Part shown: positions 6,989 to 12,170 of the stretch, one piece after another
Layout: every line of letters begins with the position of its first letter
Numbering within the stretch: the first letter of the stretch is position 1
Assembly: GCA_016285335.1 (NCBI GenBank)
Contig: JAEEQO010000077.1
Span: 1 to 12,170 of the forward strand
Length of the DNA: 12,170 bases
Reading direction: 5' to 3'
Origin: Victivallales bacterium
Lineage (GTDB): Bacteria; Verrucomicrobiota; Lentisphaeria; Victivallales; UBA1829
Translations under genes and position numbers: made by a program
The notes under the pieces: generated by a model
Databases searched by the model: none
Told to the model about the DNA's origin: nothing
What the model saw: only the letters and a program-made list of their open reading frames with translations

Positions 6989-7795
6989 TCATTTGCCGCC
7001 TTTTTTCTTCTGCTTCAGGGGGAATTCCTTCTCCAGGACTTTTTTCCAATCCGGAGCGGATTTCGCATTGTCCATCATCTTCCTGACTTTGCGGAAGCCG
7101 CCGCCGTACACGTCGTCGGTGCGGTTTTCGGTATACTTCATCATGCGTTTGTTTCCCTCGGCCTGCGAGAACGACCAGGCGACGAATTCGGCGAAGCCTT
7201 CGCTGATCTCGTCCTTGTCCGTGATGTGCGGCAGGTTCTCCTGCATCCAGTCGTGCGCCAGCTCGTGCGCGGCGACCGCGCGGAAGACGTCCCGCGGCAG
7301 TCCGGTCAGGATGCGGATCCTGTAGAACGGCTTGCCGTTGATCGGGTTCGCGTCGAACCAGCCGAGCTCGAGGTGTTCGCCGTCGGCCTCTATATTGAGG
7401 TCTTTCCGCGTGCCGAGCTCATAGGAGATCTTGTGTTTCGTGGTCAGCTTGAATTTCGTGTTGAGGACCTGGCGGACGTCCTTTATGACTTTTTCCGCCT
7501 CGGCCCTGTCCTTGATCGTGTCTTTGGCGCATTCTCGGCACAGACGGTCTTCGCCGGGCGACACCCCCTCGAACGGCAGCTGGCAGTACGCGCACCGGGG
7601 CAGCATGGCGCAGTCGTAGCAGAGGTCGACCGTCTGACCGGCGCCGTTCACCGCCTTTGCCGCGGACGGTTTTGTCTCCCCGCAATGCGCGCACTTCACG
7701 GGCGCGAACTTGCCGGGCTTCGCCTGGGCGTACAGACGCGCGGAAAGCAGCAGCGTCGCGGCGGCGAAGAACAGGATCATGAGTCGTTTCAGCAT
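6989..7795 (-). CDS. Secreted DA1-like zinc metallopeptidase with two zinc ribbons
   Basis: A 268-residue exported paralogue of the four-ribbon peptidase downstream. Residues 1-23 form a signal peptide (MLKRLM, hydrophobic core, cleavage near LYA). Two Cys4 ribbons follow (C35/C38-C59/C62 and C68/C71-C86/C89). The DA1-like peptidase domain has HELAHD (H177, E178, H181) and E199 in SEGFAEFVAW. The stretch around the active site, AHELAHDWMQENLPHI, is almost the same as in the neighbour, and GGGFRKVRKMM near the end is also shared. The tail is lysine-rich (KQKKKGGK). I placed the start at 7795 and not at 7846: GGAG lies six bases before it, the signal peptide then begins correctly, and 7846 would lie at or before the predicted transcription start near 7830. 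It has its own promoter (7837-7865). Catalysis is likely from the intact motif; the substrate is unknown. Confidence 0.85.
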   Translation of the reverse strand: MLKRLMILFFAAATLLLSARLYAQAKPGKFAPVKCAHCGETKPSAAKAVNGAGQTVDLCYDCAMLPRCAYCQLPFEGVSPGEDRLCRECAKDTIKDRAEAEKVIKDVRQVLNTKFKLTTKHKISYELGTRKDLNIEADGEHLELGWFDANPINGKPFYRIRILTGLPRDVFRAVAAHELAHDWMQENLPHITDKDEISEGFAEFVAWSFSQAEGNKRMMKYTENRTDDVYGGGFRKVRKMMDNAKSAPDWKKVLEKEFPLKQKKKGGK

Positions 7796-7836
7796 AAGAC
7801 GCTCCGGTTGAAAGGTTGAAAAGTTTTTCATGTTGG

Positions 7837-7865
7837 AATATAACACGGAGAACGCGGAAAGTCAA
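7837..7865 (-). promoter_or_regulatory. Sigma70 promoter of the two-ribbon peptidase gene
   Basis: On the minus strand, TTGACT (7865-7860), a 17-base spacer and TATATT (7842-7837), preceded by CCGTGT. Predicted start near 7830, giving a leader of about 35 bases to the ATG at 7795. The architecture is almost the same as the promoters at 6912 and 10058. Confidence 0.82.
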
Positions 7866-7900
7866 ATGGCTGCGGAAACTTTTGCGAGGAAAGGGTTCCG

Positions 7901-7928
7901 AAAAACGGTCCGGCGGTCATTCCGCCGG
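7901..7928 (-). terminator. Intrinsic terminator overlapping the glycosyltransferase stop codon
   Basis: On the minus strand CCGGCGG (7928-7922) and CCGCCGG (7916-7910) form a perfect seven-base stem. Its loop AATGA contains the TGA stop (7919-7917). After ACCG comes a run of five T (7905-7901). The short gap before the T run makes it a slightly imperfect but credible terminator, and it lies just upstream of the next promoter. Confidence 0.6.
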
Positions 7929-9419
7929 GGCGTACAGCGCCCAGACGCCGTTTTCCAGCAGCAGGCGGCGCGGCTCCGCGAGCGGGTAGCGGTGCAAGTC
8001 GTCTTTCGTGCCGAGCAGGTACATGCCGCGGGACGCCTTTTCGCTCTGTTTGTCGGTCTCCTTCGCATGCGGGACCACGCGGTCGCCGAAGTGGAAATAC
8101 GCGGAATACGGGACTTTGCGGTAGAGATAGATCCGTCCCTCCGGGGCGAGTTCGGCGACCCGTTCGAAGAAGCCGCTCGGCAGTTTGTCGACCCAGCGTT
8201 CGGCGATGAACGGGAACATCGCGAAAACGATTCCGGCGATGCACCAGACGACGGGCAGGGCGGTCCGCAGCGTGCGGCGGAAACCGGTGCGTTCAACATA
8301 TTCCCACGCGGCCAGGCGGTCCGCCAGCCAGACGGAGAAGAGCGGCACGGTCGCCAGCACATAGGTGATGAGGACACGGCTGGTGAGGCACCAGAACAGC
8401 GTAATGGCGAGGAATCCGAGCAGCGGCAGGTCGTCCGCAAGCGCGCTTTTCCTCCATGCGCCCGTGAACTTGCGGCGGCCGTCCTTCGAGCACAGCGGGA
8501 ACAGCAGAAGCAGCACGGCAGGCAGATTCGAGAGCAGGAACCACACGAACGCCATGCCGCGGAAGAATTCGCGGCCCGCGCCGTACTGATCGCCGTATTC
8601 CTTGAAGAGGAACCGCTTGAAATTCTCGTTCACGAAGAAATAGTACAGGAAATCCGGGTTCGCCCGCTGCATCAGCACATACCACGGGGCGGCGATCAGG
8701 AAGAACGCGGCGAATCCGATGAACCAGGCGTGGTTCTTGAGGTCGCGCCAGCGGTTCCCGAGCAGGACGAACAGGAACACGGGGAGACCGGCGAGCACGA
8801 GCGCGACCGGACCCTTCACCAGCATCCCGAGTCCGAGCGCCGCGAAGAACCCGATGCTCGCGAGTTTTTTGTTGCGGCGGGCGGTTTCGTGGTCGAACAG
8901 CATGTAGGCGAAGACTGCGGAGCAGACGCAGAACGCCAGCGCCATGTCGGTCATGCACATCCCCGCGTACAAAAAGAAGATCGGACTCGACAGCGCGAGC
9001 AGGACGCCGAGCTGTGCGACGGATTCGCCTCTGACGCGGCGGACGACGCCGTAGAGCACCGCCAGCAGGCCGGCGGCGAACAGAAACGACGGCAGGCGCA
9101 CCGCGAAGAGGTTTACGCCGAGGAGGCGGCATGCCGCGGCGCCAGCCTGGAAGCTCAGCGGCGGCTTGCCCTCGAAATTCATCAGCACGCCCTCGTGGAT
9201 GAGCTTCGGTTCCAGATAATTGCCGCTTTCCGCCATGATCTTGCAGATCAGCGCGTAACGGGCCTCCGAGGGGTCCATGAGCGGGACGAAGGCGTTCAAG
9301 ACGAGACGGAGCACGCAGAGTGCGGCGAGGAGGAAGAGAAAGGCGCGGCGGGAGAACAGCGTGGAACGGACGGCGGGGGACGGGGCGGCCATGGACGGTG
9401 CGGCGGGATCTGAACTCAT
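7917..9419 (-). CDS. ArnT/PMT-like polytopic glycosyltransferase
   Basis: A 500-residue inner-membrane protein of the dolichyl-phosphate-mannose mannosyltransferase/ArnT superfamily (GT-C fold, near GT83). These enzymes move a sugar from a polyprenyl-phosphate carrier to an acceptor on the outer face of the membrane, such as lipid A or protein. The family signature is in the first periplasmic loop, DPSEARYA (49-56), where the acidic residues are catalytic. EGKPPLSF (83-90), FAVRLPSF (105-112), MTDMAL (156-161) and KGPVAL (202-207) follow. About 10-12 hydrophobic helices run from 25 to 405. The C-terminal 95 residues are soluble and probably periplasmic. The start at 9419 has AAGGGGAAG seven bases upstream, inside the end of the lipoprotein gene, whose stop lies only four bases away, so the two are coupled. 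The donor sugar and acceptor cannot be read from the sequence; calling it true ArnT (aminoarabinose) is not justified, since no other arn genes are present. Confidence 0.85.
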   Translation of the reverse strand: MSSDPAAPSMAAPSPAVRSTLFSRRAFLFLLAALCVLRLVLNAFVPLMDPSEARYALICKIMAESGNYLEPKLIHEGVLMNFEGKPPLSFQAGAAACRLLGVNLFAVRLPSFLFAAGLLAVLYGVVRRVRGESVAQLGVLLALSSPIFFLYAGMCMTDMALAFCVCSAVFAYMLFDHETARRNKKLASIGFFAALGLGMLVKGPVALVLAGLPVFLFVLLGNRWRDLKNHAWFIGFAAFFLIAAPWYVLMQRANPDFLYYFFVNENFKRFLFKEYGDQYGAGREFFRGMAFVWFLLSNLPAVLLLLFPLCSKDGRRKFTGAWRKSALADDLPLLGFLAITLFWCLTSRVLITYVLATVPLFSVWLADRLAAWEYVERTGFRRTLRTALPVVWCIAGIVFAMFPFIAERWVDKLPSGFFERVAELAPEGRIYLYRKVPYSAYFHFGDRVVPHAKETDKQSEKASRGMYLLGTKDDLHRYPLAEPRRLLLENGVWALYAPAE

Positions 9420-9423
9420 CGTG

Positions 9424-9951
9424 TCACTTCCCCTTGTCCGCGGGGTCGTCTTCGATCAGCGGGATCGGCTCCACGCCGAGAGTTTCCCACGCGCCGGACC
9501 CGTCGTCTTCGAACTCCTCGGCCGAATCGACGTTCCGCCACTGTTCCAGCTCGGCGTCGCTCAGGCCGCCTTTCTGCTTGCCGGACATGATCTCCAGTTC
9601 CCACGGCTGGCGTTTGGACAGCAGGTCGCCGCGCGAGGAAAGCAGGACCACGGTGTCGGACGAGATCGGCCATTCCAGTTCGAGCCGGCCGTATTTCTTC
9701 CCGCTGTAAAAGACGCGGACCACGGGATCGTTTTCCTGCACCATCTGCCGGTGTTTGCTGCCGAGGCGGAGATTCCGGTTCGACGAGATGAAATTCCGGG
9801 CGTGCCAGATGATGCTGTCCAACTCCTCCTCCGTGAGCTTGTCTGCCTCGGCCGGCTGGAAGAACGGGTCGGAAACGGGCTCGGACGACTGGCAGGCGTT
9901 CAGGACAAGAGCCATGGAAAAAAGAAAAAGGAATAAGAAGCGGAGTTTCAT
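9424..9951 (-). CDS. Small lipoprotein of unknown function
   Basis: I do not recognise this 175-residue protein. Residues 1-19 are a lipoprotein signal peptide with lipobox L17-N18-A19-C20, so the mature protein should be lipid-anchored at C20 in the envelope. A Ser/Pro/acidic linker (21-37) leads to a compact region of mixed helix and strand (about 38-130) with ELDSIIWHARNFI (43-55), VVRVFYSGKKYGRLELEWP (76-94) and TVVLLSSRGDLLSKR (99-113). The acidic tail from about 130 looks disordered. It is the first gene after the promoter at 10058-10086 and lies four bases from the glycosyltransferase, so the two probably work together or are at least made together. The ATG at 9951 fits the signal peptide, although no clear Shine-Dalgarno precedes it and the leader is about 100 bases long. 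Confidence 0.75.
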   Translation of the reverse strand: MKLRFLFLFLFSMALVLNACQSSEPVSDPFFQPAEADKLTEEELDSIIWHARNFISSNRNLRLGSKHRQMVQENDPVVRVFYSGKKYGRLELEWPISSDTVVLLSSRGDLLSKRQPWELEIMSGKQKGGLSDAELEQWRNVDSAEEFEDDGSGAWETLGVEPIPLIEDDPADKGK

Positions 9952-10057
9952 GTTTGTTTGAGAAATGCTGTGGCGAAGTGCTGAACGGCGTGTTGTTGCG
10001 GCTGAATCCCCGCGAACTTCGGCGAATCAACCCCGGCAGGAACTCCAACCATATCAA

Positions 10058-10086
10058 AATATAGCACGGTTTCAACGAAAGGTCAA
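10058..10086 (-). promoter_or_regulatory. Sigma70 promoter of the lipoprotein-glycosyltransferase pair
   Basis: On the minus strand, TTGACC (10086-10081), a 17-base spacer and TATATT (10063-10058), preceded by CCGTGC. Predicted start near 10051, about 100 bases before the lipoprotein ATG, a longer leader than for the sister promoters. Confidence 0.8.
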
Positions 10087-10104
10087 ATCTTTTTTTGGGA
10101 GAAT

Positions 10105-10120
10105 GGTCCATTATGGGACC
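10105..10120. repeat. Short palindrome upstream of the lipoprotein promoter
   Basis: GGTCC (10105-10109) and GGACC (10116-10120) form a perfect five-base inverted repeat around ATTATG. It lies 18 bases upstream of the -35 box of the minus-strand promoter, a position where an activator could bind. No regulator is known from the window, and so short a repeat may be chance. Confidence 0.3.
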
Positions 10121-10288
10121 GCTATGACATCCCATGGCGCAGGCGGCGGTGTATGGTATTCTCCGAACCGGCCGCGGAAACGGATTCCGGCCGCCTTCGG
10201 GAAACGTCTGCGGTCCGGTTCGCATTTCTCCGGCAGAGTGAAGGCAGGAACATCCATAACGGAAGCAGATCGCGGCAGGACGGACAAA

Positions 10289-10311
10289 GCGCCCGCAGGA
10301 AGAGCGGGCGC
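10289..10311. repeat. Perfect GC-rich inverted repeat
   Basis: GCGCCCGC (10289-10296) and GCGGGCGC (10304-10311) form an eight-base perfect stem with loop AGGAAGA. On the plus strand GATCTTATTTG follows, which is only weakly T-rich. It could be a terminator for an unseen small plus-strand transcript ending here, or a structural element between the divergent promoters. No coding gene precedes it on either strand. Confidence 0.5.
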
Positions 10312-10355
10312 GATCTTATTTGAAGAGGAATTCCGGAAAAAGATTCCAAACGGGC

Positions 10356-10384
10356 TTGAAAAAACGGGCGGTCTGTAGTAGAGT
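10356..10384 (+). promoter_or_regulatory. Candidate promoter of trxA-tilS
   Basis: TTGAAA (10356-10361) and TAGAGT (10379-10384) are 17 bases apart. TAAGAT (10384-10389) is an alternative -10 but with a 22-base spacer. The leader to the thioredoxin ATG would be about 125 bases, GC-rich and able to fold. Confidence 0.45.
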
Positions 10385-10515
10385 AAGATTCGCACATCGC
10401 GCGACCGCGCGTTCTTCGCATTCTTCGACGGGGGCGCACCGGCAAGACTCGGAGACAACTGTCCCGGGAGGCCGCGGCCGTCATTCCGTAACCACAGATC
10501 CAGGGAGAGAAACAA

Positions 10516-10824
10516 ATGAGCATCAATATCCTTTCCGAGAGCAATTTCGACAGCCTCGTCGGCACGAAGCCCGCCATGGTCGATTTCAGCGCCACCTGGT
10601 GCGGCCCCTGCCAGAAGGTCGCTCCGATCATCGAAGCGCTCGCAAACGAGAATCCCGATTTCCTCGTCGGCACGGTCGACGTCGACATGCAGCCCATGCT
10701 CGCCGCCAGGTTTCAGGTGCGCAGCATCCCGACCGTGATCCTGCTGAAGGACGGGCAGGTCGTGAAGCAGTTCGTCGGCGCGCAGTCGAAAGAGACCTAC
10801 CAGAAGGCGATCGACGAACTCTGA
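10516..10824 (+). CDS. trxA: Thioredoxin
   Basis: A 102-residue cytoplasmic thioredoxin, the protein disulfide reductant kept reduced by thioredoxin reductase. The active site is WCGPC (C29 and C32), preceded by VDFSAT with the buried acid D23. The cis-proline is in SIPTVILLKDG, where the family has IPT. Length is close to the usual 105-110, with no signal peptide, so this is the classical cytoplasmic form and not an envelope variant. GGGAG lies eight bases before the ATG. The stop is 49 bases before tilS with no terminator between, so the two are probably co-transcribed. No reductase gene is in the window. Confidence 0.96.
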   Translation: MSINILSESNFDSLVGTKPAMVDFSATWCGPCQKVAPIIEALANENPDFLVGTVDVDMQPMLAARFQVRSIPTVILLKDGQVVKQFVGAQSKETYQKAIDEL

Positions 10825-10873
10825 CCTGTTTCTTTTTCGGCAGATCCACCCGCTGACTTCCCCTCAAAACACC

Positions 10874-12170
10874 ATGCCAGGCCCCCTTTTCTCCCGTTAC
10901 GCCATCCCTTCCGGCATCCGCACCGTCTACGCTTCCTTCAGCGGCGGCGCGGACAGCCTCGCGCTGCTTTTGTCACTGGCGGACCTGCGGAAGGAAGCCC
11001 GGTGGGAACTCCGCGCCGTTCACTTCGAACACGGCATCCGCGGCGAGGAAAGCCTCGCCGACGCGGAATTCTGCCGGGAAGTCTGCGAAAAAAATGGTGT
11101 CCCGCTTGAGATCATCCCGCTGAACGTCCCGGGCCGCGTCCGGCCGGGCGAGGGGATCGAGGCAGCCGCGCGGCGGCTCCGTCAGAATTCGTGGCAGATC
11201 GTCCTCGGCGAAACGGAAAAGAAGCCGATGGCCGTGGCGCTGGGCCACAATGCCGACGACCGCATCGAGTCGCTTTTCCTGCGTCTCATGCGCGGGTCGA
11301 ACACGTCAGGTCTGAACGCGCTTCATGCAAAAAGGAAGTTCGACGGCATCACGTGGCTGCGTCCGCTGCTGGATTTCACGCGGGCGGACATCGAAGCCTG
11401 GCTCGCGCAGCGCGGCGTGAAAGAATTCCGCACCGATTCCACCAATCTGGAAAATGAGTACGACCGGAACAAGCTCCGCAACATCGTCCTGCCGACCCTT
11501 TACCGCGATTTTCCGCACGCAAAAGCCGGCATCCTGACCGCGATCCGCGCCATCGCGGACGACGCCGTGCTGCTCGACGATGAAGCCGATGACGCGTTTC
11601 AACGGGCGATCCGGCGCGGCGGGCTCGACCTGGAAACCCTCGCAAAAACGCCGCATGCTCTTCTGCCCCGCGTCCTGCGTCTCTGGCTCGGCGGACAGAT
11701 CCCCGACCGCCACCTTGTCGAACGCCTCCGCGACCTGCTGGACCATCCCGACCGCCATGCGCGGTCCGGGCGCATCCCGACGGAAAACTGCGGCGCGTTC
11801 CAGTGGCGGAACGGCCTGCTGCGAAAAGTCGCCGAAGACGAACCGGAAGAGCCGGAAGACCCGGTCCTCTGGGATTACCGGACGACTCCGACGGTGCGCT
11901 TCGGAAAGACCGTCCTGCGGTTCCGCGGGGAGATCGCCGGCGGCGAACTGCCGTCCGGGTCGGACGCCGCCGTTTTCAATGCGGAGACGTTCCCCCGCGA
12001 ACTCGTCATCGTGCCCCGGATGCACGGCGACTGCATGACGCCGTTCGGATCGGACTATTCCGTCACGCTGAAAAAGCTTTTCACCGACGCCCATGTCCCC
12101 GCTTCGGAACAGCCCCTGCGCCCCGTGGTGCGCGACGCCGCCAACGTGGAAGACATCCTGTGGGTCCCCA
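10874..12170 (+). CDS. tilS: tRNA(Ile)-lysidine synthase (3' end outside window)
   Basis: The first 432 residues of TilS, which uses ATP and lysine to convert C34 of tRNA-Ile(CAU) to lysidine, so that it reads AUA and is charged with isoleucine. The PP-loop ATPase motif is SGGADS (23-28). It is followed by HFEHGIRGEES (50-60), equivalent to the usual DHGLR-ES, and by GHNADDRIES (124-133), where most family members have HHxDDQxET. LRLMRGSNTSGL and RPLLDFTRADIEAWL come next, then the loop DSTNLENEYDRNKLRNIVLP. The last part, MHGDCMTPFGSD...KKLF.D, is the TilS C-terminal domain. The family is usually 430-480 residues, so little is missing. The ATG at 10874 has no clear Shine-Dalgarno; it follows trxA by 49 bases, so translation may depend on that gene. 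TilS activity is essential in most bacteria that read AUA this way. Confidence 0.93.
   Translation, partial: MPGPLFSRYAIPSGIRTVYASFSGGADSLALLLSLADLRKEARWELRAVHFEHGIRGEESLADAEFCREVCEKNGVPLEIIPLNVPGRVRPGEGIEAAARRLRQNSWQIVLGETEKKPMAVALGHNADDRIESLFLRLMRGSNTSGLNALHAKRKFDGITWLRPLLDFTRADIEAWLAQRGVKEFRTDSTNLENEYDRNKLRNIVLPTLYRDFPHAKAGILTAIRAIADDAVLLDDEADDAFQRAIRRGGLDLETLAKTPHALLPRVLRLWLGGQIPDRHLVERLRDLLDHPDRHARSGRIPTENCGAFQWRNGLLRKVAEDEPEEPEDPVLWDYRTTPTVRFGKTVLRFRGEIAGGELPSGSDAAVFNAETFPRELVIVPRMHGDCMTPFGSDYSVTLKKLFTDAHVPASEQPLRPVVRDAANVEDILWVP

Larger units (their letters stand above)
9952..10515. other. Intergenic region between divergent lipoprotein and thioredoxin genes
   Basis: This stretch of 564 bases has no convincing gene. 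It holds the minus-strand lipoprotein promoter (10058-10086), a short inverted repeat directly upstream of that promoter (10105-10120), two CGGCCG sites (10169-10174, 10188-10193), a perfect GC-rich hairpin (10289-10311) and a probable plus-strand promoter for thioredoxin (10356-10384). Open frames through it on both strands are low-complexity Arg/Pro/Ser sequence with no start signals and resemble shadows of GC-rich DNA. Confidence 0.6.

Noticed and set aside
6071..7819. Long plus-strand open frame (582 codons) across both peptidase genes
   Set aside because: It is the antisense shadow of two genes with clear signal peptides, zinc motifs and promoters. Its translation is rich in Arg, Ala and Val with no family motif.
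7830..9413. Long plus-strand open frame (527 codons) opposite the glycosyltransferase
   Set aside because: The translation is low-complexity Glu/Arg/Gln/His, as expected from reading hydrophobic helix codons on the other strand. The minus-strand frame has the ArnT/PMT motifs.
1..12170. CRISPR array, insertion sequence or prophage parts
   Set aside because: No regularly spaced repeats, transposase, integrase or terminal inverted repeats were seen.

Overview
The window comes from a GC-rich bacterial chromosome with dense coding on both strands, so long antisense shadow frames are common and were discarded. The gene set is a secreted GH95 fucosidase, carboxynorspermidine decarboxylase, bacterial DA1-like LIM/zinc-ribbon peptidases, an ArnT-like glycosyltransferase, and sigma70-type promoters with good -35/-10 boxes. 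This fits a Gram-negative heterotroph of the Verrucomicrobiota/Lentisphaerota kind (for example a gut or sediment Victivallales relative). That placement is inference from gene content, not a search result.

Layout. At 3-470 (+) is the C-terminal part of elongation factor G, closed by a strong intrinsic terminator (506-542). At 663-3011 (+) is an exported GH95 alpha-L-fucosidase-type glycosidase with its catalytic residues intact. At 3130-3206 (+) is tRNA-Pro(TGG) with its own promoter and encoded CCA. Only 27 bases later nspC (3234-4379, +) begins; it encodes the decarboxylase that makes norspermidine or spermidine. nspC faces a minus-strand block with only 25 bases between the stop codons.

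The minus-strand block (10086 down to 4405) holds three transcription units, each starting from a near-identical promoter (TTTGAC, 17 bases, TATATT, with CCGTGY just before the -10). Unit 1 (promoter 10058-10086) is a small lipoprotein followed by a polytopic ArnT/PMT-type glycosyltransferase; it ends in a hairpin whose loop holds the stop codon. Unit 2 (promoter 7837-7865) is a secreted two-zinc-ribbon DA1-like metallopeptidase. Unit 3 (promoter 6912-6940) is a paralogous peptidase with four zinc ribbons, then a four-helix membrane protein whose tail carries the GGADGPT signature of sodium-pumping decarboxylase beta subunits, then a SUKH (SMI1/KNR4) protein with a C-terminal membrane anchor. 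The last two overlap by ATGA. Unit 3, with its paralogue in unit 2, is the most unusual part of the window and may be an undescribed envelope proteolysis/protection module.

After a 564-base divergent intergenic region (9952-10515), thioredoxin (10516-10824, +) and tilS (10874 to the window end, +) lie in tandem. TilS modifies the wobble base of tRNA-Ile(CAU).
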